64,000 bases of DNA, from assembly GCF_030272615.1 (NCBI RefSeq), contig NC_081411.1, positions 216,394,154 to 216,458,153 of the forward strand, written 5' to 3'. Shown in pieces: positions 34,471 to 47,345 of this stretch. Numbering within the stretch: the first letter of the stretch is position 1; each line of letters begins with the position of its first letter. The translations under genes were made by a program, and so were the position numbers. The stretch is from Cryptomeria japonica. Lineage: Eukaryota > Streptophyta > Pinopsida > Cupressales > Cupressaceae. The notes under the pieces are model-generated. The model made no database searches. It saw only the letters and a program-made list of their open reading frames with translations, and was not told the DNA's origin.

Positions 34471-35718
34471 TGTAATGTGGTGAAATGTGAATGAGAGATC
34501 AAGATGAAAACTACCCTTTCCCTCCAAGGAGAGATGAGAGTTTCACTACAGATTTCCCTTCAAACACTTTTCACCTAATTACATTGGAAGAGGAGAGGAG
34601 AATTCACTAGATGCAACCTTCAAATAAGAAGATAGAATTCTGAGTGAAATGGGAATGATAAGCTAATCCCCTCTTCCTATTTGAAATGGAAAGGAATTGA
34701 TTGAATTATGTAGTGCAAAAGTGACAAAGAACTCATTATAACTTGAGATCGGAGTATGGGATGAAGTTGTGCACCTGTGTCTGGTACTATATGTTGAGAC
34801 GAAGTCGCCCTGCGAATTTGAGAAAAAGTTGCCCGGACCATGGTGGGGATGTACACGGTCCTCCAAAAAATCCATGAAACGAAAAAAGTTTTTCTGTCTC
34901 TGCAAATGGAGCCCGAATCCAAAAGTACAGTTGTGCACCTGCAACCTACACACAGAAAAGAGAGGTAAATGGGTTGGGATTGGGGGTTTGCCTTTAGGTC
35001 AACCTCGGTTTTGGAATTAACCAAGTAATAAAAGAAAGTAATGAAAGAAAGTACTTGCAAGTAGATGTAAATGAAAGATTGAATTATAAATCACCTCAAG
35101 GGAGGTTATGATAGCAATGTTGATAGAAATGCTTGTGTATAATTGAATGTTGAAATCAATCTCCCCTTCAATGGTTGAATCCTTGACTTGAATGCAACAC
35201 CTAGCCTTGAAGGGAGACTTGAGAATGCTCAATGCTAGAAAAGAATGTTTGAATGCTTGAATGCTCTTGAATGCTTGATCACAAATTTTTACCTTATTGA
35301 ACCTTCATGCAAATGAGAGGGCAAATGCCTCTTAAATACGTGTCAATTAGGGTTAATGAAACTGATTTTCGTCACAGGTCGACATCGGGGAAGTTTCCCG
35401 CTCACTACACAACCTACAATGCATGCTCTAGGAAAGGTCCTCCCCCAAAATAGGGCAGGGACAGGGGTGCCGTGCCCCTGTCCTGGGAGGAAAAGGGAAC
35501 CACGCCCCTATCCTAGGAGGGACAGGGGTGCTACACCCCTGTCCCACCCCTTTCTCCATGGTAAAGTGCAGTCAAGGTGGTGCGAAGGCCAAGAAAGAAG
35601 CTGATTTTGAGGGTTGAGCAGTCTCTGATCTTCGATCAGGCTAGAGGATTCGATCTCATGTGCGTGAGGACCCTAATGCAGTTGAAAATTGCTAGGGACA
35701 CAATTTTATGACACTACA
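34471..35718 (-). repeat. 3' LTR of copy 2 (1248 bp)
   Basis: Plus-strand edges are TGTAATGTGG and CACTACA. Closely similar to 51489-52646 but with scattered substitutions and an extra GC-rich segment around 35455-35545. That segment contains a perfect 12-bp hairpin (GGGACAGGGGTG at 35519-35530, loop CTA, CACCCCTGTCCC at 35534-35545). Confidence 0.88.
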
Positions 35719-36469
35719 TTTAGCCCTCACTTTAGCGGGAGTATGAGTGTACGCCAATACTATCGGTAAAGTACAAGGAAACACGATTTAAAGACTTTTA
35801 CCACGTCAAGGAGGCAAGATGCGCCAAGCCCCCAATGGACTTAGGATCTTACGACTTCGATTGAAAAAGTAAAAGGGAAGATCGAGAAGGAAAGAACCAT
35901 GACTGCAAGTAGCAAAGTTCCCCTTACTATGAGTCACGAAAACAAGGATACTAAAGTTTACAAAGCAAAACAAAGTTCAATAAGTAATTCTAAGTATCAA
36001 GAAGGAAAATATGAATGGAGTGTATTCCCCCACGTTAAAGCGATCGTGCATGCCTTATCGGGAATGATTTTTTAAAGTTAGGATACACCTAAGAGAGAGA
36101 GAAGAGAGGGAGCACGTTATCGCAAGGATTTGGCCCACAATTGAGGAATAAACCCAAGGATAATAAACACAAAACACGAGGTAGTTTCGCTTTCCTCGGG
36201 GTCAATATGTTGTATGATAACTCATGTATATCATGTATGTATATGCATATAATAATCCTCATTCCCCAAAGAAGGATACTACCTTAGAAGAAAGGGAAGA
36301 GAGGATGTCTTTTGAGTCAACATGAAAGAGACCAAGAAAACATCTCAATGCTTTGCATCATCCCCAAGTAGACACTAAGGGGATAATAGAAGAATAGGGA
36401 GACACATAGAAGAATGGTCACAAAAGAGAAAGAAATGAGATAGAGAGAAGATCTACAGTGCTAATATTT
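35719..36469 (-). other. 3' non-coding segment between gag-like ORF and 3' LTR, copy 2
   Basis: No pol-like protein in any frame. It contains the candidate polypurine tract next to the LTR. The short length shows that pol is absent rather than merely mutated. Confidence 0.6.
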
Positions 36470-39400
36470 CTAATCTAGCACAACATCCAACTCTCGATCT
36501 TGCTGATCACTATTTTGGGAAGGCGAGCAATACGCCAAAGGAGTGACATTGAGCACAACAGATGGAGCTATCACAAGATCCAAACAAGGACTACACTCAC
36601 GTTGTAAGTCACTTTGTTCAATTCTAGGAGCTAGGATTAGGGTTTGTGAAAATTCAGTTGATAAATGCCTATCCACATCAACATATTCATACTCACTATT
36701 AGAAGTATTAGGAGTTGTATTGCCATTATGAATAACATTTTCACCCATTTCTTCATCAAAGTTTAGAGAAAGAGGAGCAAGAACACAAATAGGAATAAAA
36801 CCATCACATGTTTTGTACAACTTATGATTTAGAGATGTAGGTTGAACATCTTGCTTGGGAGAAAAGGGAATCATGTCAACTGTCACAGTCTGACAAGATT
36901 GAGTATTTTGAGGGACAACTTCATGAGATCGAACACGACGTCTTCGTCAGTGTTCTCTCGCATAATGATTCTATCGGGTCTTAGTGGAAGGCCGAGAAGA
37001 AGGAAGAACATTTGAAAAAGTAGGAATGTTTCTCTCCTTGATAGTTGAAGGTTTAGGTTGAGGTCTTTTTGGTTGAACAAGAGGAGAAGAATGCCTCTTC
37101 TCTCTAAAAAAGAAAGGAGGTGGGATTGCGCCATAGAAAGGAGGAATGCTAGGTATAGGAAGAAGACCAGGTCCATCATGAGGAGGAGGTATAGGTCTAA
37201 CCTTAGGAGGAATATTGTTGTTCTCCTTAAGAGAAGGTATAGTCACATCCATAGGAATAGGTTGACAATCTTCCTTAGGAGGGAGATTAGTTCTATCTAT
37301 GAGGGGAAGAACCTCATTTTGAAGAATAATGGGAATGTAAAGTGTTGGGGATCTAGGTTGACTTAAGGATAAGATCATATCATTCTTCCATTTTTTATAA
37401 GATTGAAAAAGAGCATTGCTCCTTGATGGAAGAGACTGAAATTGCTTAGGCCAAAAAAAATCAATAGGAACACTAGGGCTTCTTTCAGATGGACTAAATA
37501 AGCTACGGTTCATGGTTATGATTTCTCCATTGTAAGGAAATTTTAGACACTTATGGATTGGAGAAGCAATATCCTTCATGGAAGATATCCAAGGATAACC
37601 CAACTTTACATGGAATTCCTCAGAAGAGGGTATGATAACAAAGTCAACATCTATTAATTTAGTATGAACTTCAACAAGAAGGGTGATAGAACCAATGGTA
37701 GGACAAGAGAAGCCATCGAATAACTTCACAACCACCTTAGAAACATCATATATTGGTTTATGCAATCGTAAAGTAAAAAGATACTCTTCAATTATGATAT
37801 TAACCATGCAAGAGGGATCAATAAGGGCACCACGGCAAGGGATATCCTTCACCTTCGCAACTATGTATAAAGGGCCATTGGGTTCTCTAATGGTCTCGCT
37901 AGGGTCAAATGTAATATAAGGATCCTTAGGTATATCTTGTGTTTATACCATACTAACCAAGTTTGGAGCCATAGAGGTGAATTCTTCAGAAGAGAAAGAA
38001 TTAGGCACAATCTCAATAACGTTAGAGGTATGAGAAGGCAAGGGATCAATGAAAATCTTAAGATTTTGATTAGGAGGAGCTACTGATTTATTCTCTTTAT
38101 CATTCACACCTGCCACAGATATAGTATTATTATCAATGAAGTCTTGAATCTTATTCTTCAATGTGAAACATTTCTCAGTATCATGACCAGGCTGATGATG
38201 AAATTGACAAAAGGAATTGTTATCAAAATAAGGGGATGCAAGTTTAGAAGGATCAACTTGTTTTATAGGAGGAAGCTTGATAATATTTCTTTGCAACATC
38301 TGAGACATAATACTATGTAAAGATTCATTCAAATGAGTAAACTGTCTTTCTCTTTGGAATTTTTTAAAAATAGAACGCACACCTGTTGTAGCATTCACAT
38401 TTTGGTTGTTGATTGTATCATTGAACTTGATAAAGCTTTTTGTTGGTTTGAACTTCGCAAATGGTTGTTGAACACTCTCCCCCTTATCACTCGGAGCCAT
38501 AGGAGTGGATTGCTCCATTTGACTCACAACCAGTGGATAATTGTGGAGTGTTGCGCACAAGTGCGGAAAGGAAGTAAACTCAGACAAAAGAAGCTTTTCC
38601 ATGATATCTTTTTGTAAATTAGAAATGAAAATTATTTAACTATCATTACCAGGTACATGAAAAGAAATTTGAGCACACAAATTCTTATATCTACTAATAA
38701 AATCAGTCACTTTTTCTTTAACACCTTGTTCACAATGCATTAAATCAGTAAAAGTGATTTTAGGACCAATGTTGTTTTGAAATTGTTGGATGAAATCATT
38801 TGATAGTTGTTGAAAGGAGGTGATAGAGTAAGAAGGCAAAGAGAAATACCATTGTAAAGCTTTATCTCTTAGTGTTTTTGTAAAAAAATTTCCAAGCAAT
38901 CTTTGATCATAAGCAAAATTGGTACACAAGGTTTGAAATGTTTTGACATGTGTAAGAGGATAACCTTTTCCATTATAGAGTTCTAATTGAGGGATATCAA
39001 CATGCTTAGGTGGCACATCTTTAACTATATCAAGAGAAAGTGGGCTTGCAACATCAAAGGTGGGCACACTAAACCTAGATTGACTCGTAGAAGCAATTTG
39101 TTGTTGTAAGGAAGACACGGTTTGAGCAAGATTGTTAATTGTCATTTCGGTAGAAGAATTTTTGTTAGACATAGTTGATTGAGAAGGTGGTGTGATTTTA
39201 TTAAAAGAAGGCATGGACTGAGAATAAGGTGGTGGGACATTAAGATAAGTGGGCATAGGTGATGATTGGGTAGGAAAAGGGATACTTAAAGGAGGAACAA
39301 ATTTGTTGAAGGAATTGCCCCCTTGTGTCACATTGATTGGTTGAGGAATAATAGGAATACTTATGGAAGACATAGGTAAAGATGAAGGACTAAATGAAGA

Positions 39401-39703
39401 AGAGGGATTGCCCCAATGACCAATATTTGTAGGAATGACACTTTGAGTTGAATTAGCCATGATATTGGAGGTAAAAGTAGGAATACTAATCATAAGAGTA
39501 GTCAAAGGAATAGAAGGATTGACTTGTGTTGAAGGTTGTGAATAACCTAGGGTTTTGGCAAAAATCTTGATAGGCATGACATTAGAATCAACAATATGTG
39601 CAATGCCACACAATATATCAATTTTATTCTTATAACTTTGAATCATGTATTTAAGGCCTTCAATTAATGGAAGAGCTTCACTATTAGGGTATTCTTGGGA
39701 CAT
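36470..39703 (-). pseudogene. Gag/protease-like ORF of copy 2 (main part)
   Basis: One frame is preserved from 39703 down to 36470, broken by stops at 38636, 37943 and 36971 and by a shift near 36890-37180. It carries the same domains as copy 1: a Pro/Ser-rich N-terminus, a capsid-like block (L-E-L-Y-N-G-K-G to A-L-Q-W-Y-F), a C-Q-F-H-x3-G-H-D knuckle-like motif near 38190, and a retropepsin-like block with D-P-S at about 37815. An acidic C-terminal part follows (D-E-E-M-G-E-N, then D-Q-Q-D-R-E-L-D-V-V-L-D). The apparent start beyond 39703 is fusion with transposon sequence and is not original. Confidence 0.75.
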
Positions 39704-39730
39704 GGGTGGCTGCAAGAAGTTGAGTCCCAC
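39704..39730 (+). repeat. Left terminal inverted repeat
   Basis: Begins GGGTGGCTGCAAGAAGTTG. It pairs with the right end at 50063-50089, and the same terminus is seen at 15609 on the minus strand. Confidence 0.75.
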
Positions 39731-40589
39731 TTTTGGGCAAAAAGTGGAAGTGTTTTCTCTGTTTTTCAAATTTTATGTCGATTGATGTCAAAATTTGATG
39801 CACTTAGAGATTGAATCTCAAAAAACTTCAGTAACAGAAAATATAGTGCTCAAAGTCTACTTTTCAAATATGTAATTTATTTTAATACCCACATGGTAGA
39901 AATCCCTTTTTAGTAGGCATGTTTAAAAACTAGTTTTTCAAAATGCCTGTTTCAGGACCATACCACGCATGTGTACGACCACCCTTTTTTGATGCAAATA
40001 AATGAATTTTTGCAAATCCTTCTGGGAAATGATACCTAAGACACCAAATATTGATGAGAATATTTTTTCTTATTTTTTTATTAATTATTAACTGATAATA
40101 AAGTATATTTTCAAAACATCGGGTGTACGACTACCATAATTTGATGAAAATTTCATATTTTTCAATTTTTTTTTTCAATATTCAAAAGAATTGTATGTAG
40201 ATTGATGCCATATAATTTATTTTTCTATAATCCTAAAAAACAAAAAGTTATTAAAGTTTTAGTGAACCTTGGTATTTTAGGTTTAGGTTCCACTTTTGAT
40301 TAATAAATAATACAAAAATAGTAAAAGTAATCTTATCACTATAAAATTTACATTTTTGAAATCAGGACGCTGAAAACTCTAATGGGTTTTTGTTTCGTCA
40401 AAAAATTCAATCAGAAAAGCCCTCAAAAAATTAGGCCAAGGTAGAAATCTGATGTCATTTTACCTTAGTCATTTTTTTGGAGGTCCAAGCATAGGCTTGG
40501 TGAGACCAAGCCTATATCGAACCAAAAAAAAAAGCTAAGGAATGTTTCCCACCCCTAATTTTAAAAAACGGGCACCTGTTTCGCTTTGT

Positions 40590-40665
40590 ACCATTGAAAG
40601 CGAAACCGGCACCCGTTTTTAGAAACCGGCGCCTGTTTTTAGAAACCGGCACCCGTTTTTGAAAA
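40590..40665. repeat. Left subterminal GGCACCCG repeats
   Basis: Three direct units of about 23 bp, each GAAACCGGC(A/G)CC(C/T)GTTTTTA. A related inverted partner lies just upstream (GGGCACCTGTTTCGCT...AGCGAAACCGGC). The same GGCACCCG core recurs at the right end. They are candidate transposase-binding sites (inference). Confidence 0.6.
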
Positions 40666-40841
40666 GATCCGTTGGGCCAGACTCTGGCCCACAAGCACAA
40701 ATCCCAATGATTGAATGCTTTTTCAATCATTGGCTGATAGGTATGATCTGCAAAGAGAATGTTTTGATTAATCATTCTCTTTGTTTGTCTTATTGTCGAT
40801 TTGGTAAGGAGATTGATTCGAATTCAAATTTTGGTGTAGCC

Positions 40842-43800
40842 ATGGGATCAAATCAATGCAGGAAGATGAAAAGGAAGGTTTTGACAACTGAGGAGATTGC
40901 AACAAATAGGGAGAAGGAGGCAATGCATCAATGAGAGAGAAGATCAAGAATGAGACAAGGAGCTTCAAGTTCCACAATTGTTTTAGAAGAGGAGAACATC
41001 AGTGAGACCATAAATGCTGACGAAGGAAACACAATAGAACCATTTAATTTAGGTGCATCTTCTAATCCATTATTGGATACATGTATGTCTTCACAGCTCT
41101 ATGTTTTTTCTCATGAAGAAATTGGTGATTTAGTAGAACAGGTTACTTATTAAATGAAATTCGAATTGAAAATCAAACCCCAAATGAAATTAGAAGTCAA
41201 GTTGAAAGTGAAATTGAAATCCAAATTGAAACCCCAACTGAAACTAGATCTCAACTTGAAACTGAAATTGAAACCAAATTTGAAACTCCAAATGAAATTG
41301 AAAATCCACCTGCAACTAAAACCAATAATGTGCATGTAGACATGGAAACACCAATTGAAAATGAAACATGTTTGAATGATAATCAAATGAATGAAAATTT
41401 TGAAATTAAAAGTGATGTACTAGACAACCTTCTTGGCTTGGTTTCATGGAGACAGATTAGGACACTTGCAAATAGATTGTTTAGACATTTTTTTTATAAT
41501 AAGAAATTTGGGTTTCAATGTCAATTAATGGTACAACTAATTAAAATGACTAAAATGCGAAAAGTGATGAAGAAGTTAGGCTTTTATGTCAAACCCAAGA
41601 AGAAGGAGGAGTCTTTAAAACAAGTTGTATCGACTGTTGCTAGCGCCTTTGATACAATTGGAAAGAAAAGTCATTCTAAAGATAAAAATGTGGCACGACG
41701 GGCAATAACAACAGCTTTAGTAAGTCAAACAACTTCTAATAAAGGAATGATGAGTAACATAAGTGGATATCTTAATATTCATCGCAAAACTTTGTCAAGA
41801 GCTGTAAAAAGAAGAGTTAATTTTGAAAGTGATCCGGCAAACATATTGTGGACTTTTAGTGGTAGACTACCAAGGTCTGATATGAAACTTACTGGTGAAG
41901 TCAAAAATTTGATCGAAAAATTCTGGCACGATAATATGAGAGTATCACCTAATGTTAGAGATGTTCTTAAATTAAGAGTTGGGTCAAAAATTCGTGATCC
42001 ACATCCAAAACACCTATTGGACATGACTTAAACTGAATTGTATAAATTTTTTTTGGATGATAAGGTGTTGACTATTAGCATTTGTCAAAGATCTTTTGAA
42101 AAGTGTAAACCTTGGTATGTTCGAATTAACAAGGAAAGAGTCACATGTTGTTGCAAAACTCATGTTCAATTTCGCTACCATTATGTTGTATTTTGATATA
42201 TACGTGTTACCATGCATAGTAATGGAATGTTCCAAGAATGTGGTATAAATATACCACTTGAAACTATAAAGGAATTTATTTCAAGTTTGTTTTGCAACCC
42301 ACTAAATGAACAAAATTTCCTTTTCAATGCATGTGTTTTTGGTGTATGTGATATATGTGGCAATCTTGCATTGTTGGATGAATGTTTGCATGAAAATCTT
42401 TCAAATGATTTTGGACAACAATTAATTGATGTTAAAAGATTTGAAACTATTGAGTATCCACTAAAGGATGGAAAGGTTGGAAAACGATGTGATATAATCA
42501 TTGAAAAAGTTAGTGTTCATGCATTTATGAATGAATTCAAGAGTAACATCATACCTAAATATGTTAAACACACTCAAAATGCTAGATGGCTCGATGGTCA
42601 GTTTCGAATATGTAAGGATACATTTCCTGTTGGTAGTATATTTTCGGTTGTTGACTTTGCAGAGAACTACACGCTTGCACCACAAGATGAGGTACAATCA
42701 CAATACTACAATTCAGTGTAGGTATCAATTTTTGTCCATATTGTCTATAGGCATGCACTAGATAGTACACAAGAGGATCGCAAAATTTTGAGAGAGTACC
42801 ATTTCTATATGAGTGATAATAAATTACACTCATCTGAGTTTGTCTAGTTTTGCTTCAAGACCTTTCTTCAGAATTTGAGGGAGAGAGAAATTCAGATGAC
42901 ACAACATCTAATATGGTTTGATAATTACACAGGGTAATTCAAGAATGCTAGAATGTTTTATTGGTTAAGTAGGATTCATAAGAAAACTAATATCGAACAC
43001 ATTTGGAGTTTTTTTGAGGCTGGACATGGGAAAGGAGAACATGACGGTGCCGATGCATGTGTTAAGAGAGCCCTTTGCAGAGAGCAACTCAAATTCGAGG
43101 AAAAGGCTAAATTTAAAAATGCAAGTGCAATTGTGGATTGGTGTAGTGCAAATTTATCCACAGGATCAAGTCAGAACTCTACAATTAGACGTTTCTTCTG
43201 GCTAGTTAAAGAGGATAATATCCTTCCAAGATATGATTGTGATACAATAAATGGGTCAGCTAGATGGCATTCATTTAAGAGTTCTAATTCTAACACTTGA
43301 ACTATATGGACTAGAGAGCTTGCATGTTTTTGTCAATTTTGTGTTGCAGGTGAATGGGAAGAATGCGAGAATACGGAATGGGTCGAAGAATGGCAACACA
43401 AATCCTTAACACCTACTGAGACACAATATGAAGATGTTAGAAGAAATGAAGACCTCGATCATGCATTTGCATCAAAAGATTATGATTGTGTTTCAGACCT
43501 CATACAACCTGGTAATTTAATTCAATTTATTGTTTATAACTTTAAATTATATATTTTTATGTATTGTCATATAATTTATGATTACATATTTGAATTATAA
43601 ATTCTAACAAGTTTTATTTCTACACATTGTACTTAAATTTGTTTTATAGGACATGTGTATGTTGTTGTTGCACCTGAGGATAATGATGAGCAAGTTGAGT
43701 ATTGGCTAGCTAGATGTGTAGAACCTGAGAAAAAGTTGATATGTGATCAAGTAGATGATGATGGTTTTTAGTATCCAGTTGGGTCTGTTGTGGTGGTTGG

Positions 43801-44036
43801 TACATGGCTACTCAAATACTTAACAAGAAGGAATGGCTTACCGGCTTATGAAGACTACCAATCAAAAAAGAAGATTATACACTATTCTCATTTGGTGGTG
43901 GCAACAAACATCAAATTAGAAAGATACAAAGGTAGACCTGCTAATAAGGTATTGTGGACACTTTCAGTAGAAGAGCATGAGGCAATCATAGACGCATTGC
44001 AGAAGAGAGAGGATGCAGATGGTACATTAGGTTGAA
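40842..44036 (+). pseudogene. DDE-like transposase candidate of the 10.4-kb transposon
   Basis: Probable start at 40842. After one frame change near 41150, a single frame runs from about 41156 to an intron (about 43513-43648) and then to TGA at 44034. Visible order: acidic E-T/E-I-rich N-terminus; basic helix-turn-helix-like segment (R-K-T-L-S-R-A-V-K-R-R, about 41780); F-W-H-D-N-M-R-V-S-P-N; C-x3-C-x2-C (42330-42360); V-V-D-F-A-E-N-Y (Asp at 42653); W-F-D-N-Y (Asp at 42920); G-H-G-K-G-E-H-D-G (43022-43048); C-F-C-x2-C (about 43335). These blocks recall uncharacterised animal proteins I believe to be DDE transposases (from memory). Internal stops: 42029 TAA, 42194 TGA, 42719 TAG, 42845 TAG, 42935 TAA, 43298 TGA, 43769 TAG, plus TGA near 40932. 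Each is one C-to-T step from Gln or Arg. Not active as it stands. Confidence 0.6.
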
Positions 44037-44065
44037 TCAAATTTATATGCATGTAAGTTTGTGTT

Positions 44066-44781
44066 ACTTGTGTGAACTCTTTTATATTTAATCATGATAA
44101 TTGTTTTTCTTTGTCCCTTTAACATTGTGTTTGTCTACATTTGATACAATTTTGGTTTCATAAACAACATTGTATTAGTTATCTTCTTCTTAATGTTATT
44201 TTGTGCACATTGTAATTGTGTTACAATTGAATTCTATTTTTTTATGATATATTTATTTTATTGTAATCTCTTCATAGATTAATTGTAATTTCAAAAATAG
44301 AATTATGTCTTATATATGACCTGACTCTATATTTATCATTGTATGACAAATCTATATTTATAGTGTACTTTTTTATTTTAGTACCATGAAGTCCATGCTT
44401 TTCATACCACTACTATCCGCACTAATAAACCATCAATACACTAGTAAAGTAGTGTGGTCAACTTAAGAGGAAAGTCGATACTATGTTTGTAGCTTCCTAA
44501 TAATTTGGTTAGCCTTAGTTCCATCAATCCATTGGATTCCTCTATGAGATTCATTTATAATTAATAATCCTTTTATATAATGATGAAAATCATGATTCCT
44601 CTATGAGATTCATTTATAATTAATAAGTCGATACTTGTGTGAACTCTTTTAAATATTTAATCATGATAATTATTTTTCTTTGTCCCTTTAACATTGTATT
44701 TGTCTACATTTGATACAATTTTGGTTTCATAAACAATATTGTATTAGTTATCTTATTCTTAATGTTATTTTGTACACATTG
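44066..44781. repeat. Direct repeats of ~148 bp and 33 bp downstream of the transposase gene
   Basis: TGTGAACTCTTTTA to TGT(G/A)CACATTG occurs at 44066-44213 and 44634-44781. GATTCCTCTATGAGATTC with its following ATTTATAATTAATAA occurs twice, near 44536 and 44594. The first copy overlaps the presumed transposase 3' UTR, suggesting an internal duplication of that UTR. Confidence 0.75.
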
Positions 44782-45205
44782 AATTATAAACTGTTGCACT
44801 ATAAGATGATCAATCACAATGTTAATATATAAAGTCATAAATAGATCACATAACAAGTCATAAATAAAAAGTCCTATATACAATCACATAACAATTCCTG
44901 ATGACATAATAACAAGTCTTGAAATAATAATTTAATAAGGAAATGAAATTAAAACAAGTCCAAATAACATAATAACAAAACAATGTATCACATATATAAT
45001 CACTAGAGTGTGCCAAATCACATAACACGACTTGATATCATAATAGCAAGGAAATGAAAAAATAAAAAGTCCTATATATAATCACATAACACATAACAAC
45101 AAGTCCTATATATAATCACATAATAACAAGTCCCGGGATAACATAACAAGTGTCATCATAAAAAGTCCACAATACAATAACATGACATGATCTAAAATAT
45201 ACAAT

Positions 45206-45789
45206 CTAAGAACTCGTGTGCATCTCATCTGCAGTCCTCTTCACTCCATGTGAAGGTGGCTTAGATGAATCATCCTGCTACACGTGGTCCTGAGATGCAC
45301 CATCCTATGTTTGTGCAATATCAGTGTCTCCACCCTCCTGTGCAGTATCGGTGACTCCACCCTCTTGTGCAGTATCAGTATCTGCACCCTCCTGTACATT
45401 ATTAAAAGATTTTACATGAGAAGAAGTTACTTGCATAATTCACTTATAAAGTAATTAAATACTAAAAAAATTAAAATAAATTACCATACGACTGTGCTCT
45501 ACAATGCCCTCACTGGTACATGGAGGTCCACTATCATGAACAAAGAAAGTGGTCGTAGCCAAGTCCTGCAAAAAAAAACATTGTACATCAATTTTGATAA
45601 TCCCTATAAAAGCCAGGTACACAATATAAACAAATTAGAAATTATTTTTGTAATCATCGTACCTCAAATGATAATGTCGATGGTTGCATCTGGCTCAAAC
45701 CCATAGCTGTACCAATATTGGTAGTGGTGTGGACTTGAACAACATATATAAAGCATGAATCAAACTTGTATATATACATAAATTATAAA

Positions 45790-45845
<56 letters not shown>

Positions 45846-47345
45846 TACAAGATTGTCATAGAAAAGCATACATGTGATGCAGGCAAAGTAATTGATGGTC
45901 AAAGGCATACATGTGATGCGCCATCAAACAATCCAGAAGCCTACAATTGCAAAAAATAACGAACATGAATCAAAGTTTTACTTAAATTAGTAAGCATGTA
46001 AACAATTCAAATTAATGGATGAAAAACATACTAGTGGTATATGAGGCTGAGCCTCAGTGGTCCATGGGTCACGTGAAGAACTACCCACCTCAGTGCTACA
46101 TGAAGCACCCTACAAAATTGAAAAAACATATCATATACAAATCATTACATTAAAAAATTTATTGTTTATTTTAAATGTACATATCAATACAATGTATCTA
46201 GATGAAAGTGCATACCATAAATGGGGCACCAACATCTCTAGGTATTGAGGTATCATGCTGTCGGTTCCTCAATGATGTGGTATGATCCATCCTCTGTTCA
46301 GAAAAAATTGACTCATGTTATGGTTCATATGTGTATATATAAGGAATTTAATATTGCACTGTAAATTATACAAATAAATTTGTACCTCTGTAGGCTGATC
46401 ATCGTCTGCCCACAGGAGATCAACATATGAAGAGATGACATCAGCATGTGCAGCCTCCTCGGCATCATCGTAACCACCATGGGCAACATCAGCATCATCA
46501 AAATCATCATCTCCTGCAGGGGCAGCCTCACTCTGTGGACCCCTACATACATCCCCACAACTCGTGCAAACATGTGCTAAGCATGGGGCAACCCTCACCT
46601 CCCACAACTGCTGTACCAAATTGCCCGGTAGGGCACTCAATGAACCTAGAGCAGAATCCACTGCTCGATGATGGGCAGGTTCTGGAACAACTAGTGATGG
46701 AAGAGGAACCAATGGATCATCGCGCACATGGTTTCTAACCCTGTCGCTCAATTTTGATCATGGCCTATCTTGGGGCATGCCTCTCCCAACCCCTTGAAAC
46801 GATCTAATATCAAAGTAATTGGGCTTTTTGCCCAATTCAAATTCCGCCCATAATTTCTTCAAAAAATACATTGGGACCTCATGATTGGAGTGTGGTGGAT
46901 GGTCAAAGACCATCCACCATCGCTCCCAAAAGTGGCTAGCAATGCCCGGGTGCCTACACCATCAAATAGAGATCCGTGGCATCTTCGGATCTATCTCTTC
47001 ACCCATCTTAGGGTTCACAAAATATTTTTTCAAATCTATTTTTGTTATTTTTAAGTCATTAACTTGTTTGTATGTGAGGCCATCTGCATAAAATGCACAC
47101 AATCCCTCACACCAGCTATGATAGCTATCTAGCTCGCTATCTAATGCCTGCACAGACTGTATAATGCCTTGCATGCTATCTGTAAGGCGTAACAACGGAG
47201 GGGGTGGATGAGGCTCACGCCTAATAGTGTGAATATCTCTAATCAAAGCATCAATATTTGTCCTAATTGTTTGTCGCAACTGATCTGGTGGAGGTGGAGG
47301 TGGTACTATACCTAATAGCTCATCTATCTCAAACTCATCCATCAT
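45206..47345 (-). pseudogene. Accessory gene of the 10.4-kb transposon, multi-exon, unknown function
   Basis: Exons inferred on the minus strand: 46386-47345, about 46215-46293, about 46031-46110, a possible small one near 45892-45940, 45663-45733, 45485-45565 and 45206-45391. The start reads M-M-D-E-F-E-I-D-E-L-L-G-I-V followed by six prolines. Then come R-Q-T-I-R-T-N-I-D-A-L-I and a W/H-rich block (H-P-G-I-A-S-H-F-W-E-R-W). An acidic D-D-D-F-D-D-A-D stretch and E-G-G-x-T-D-T-A-Q repeats follow, and the end has a basic V-K-R-T-A-D-E patch. Stops inside: TGA in the W/H-rich block, TGA near 46763, and two TAGs in the last exon. Each TAG would be CAG one C-to-T step earlier. I do not recognise the family. 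Convergent pairing with the transposase suggests a DNA-binding or regulatory partner (inference). Confidence 0.5.
45793..45844. repeat. (TA)n microsatellite
   Basis: About 26 TA units within a presumed intron of the minus-strand accessory gene. Confidence 0.9.

Noticed and set aside
41154-41386. Lys/Leu-rich plus-strand frame and Phe/Asn-rich minus-strand frame
   Set aside because: Both are out-of-frame readings of the Glu/Thr/Ile-rich low-complexity N-terminus of the transposase-like gene.
40842-44036. Idea that in-frame TAA/TAG encode glutamine (recoded element)
   Set aside because: TGA stops occur too, the host genes nearby use standard stops, and the CG/CHG context of most sites fits methylation decay better.
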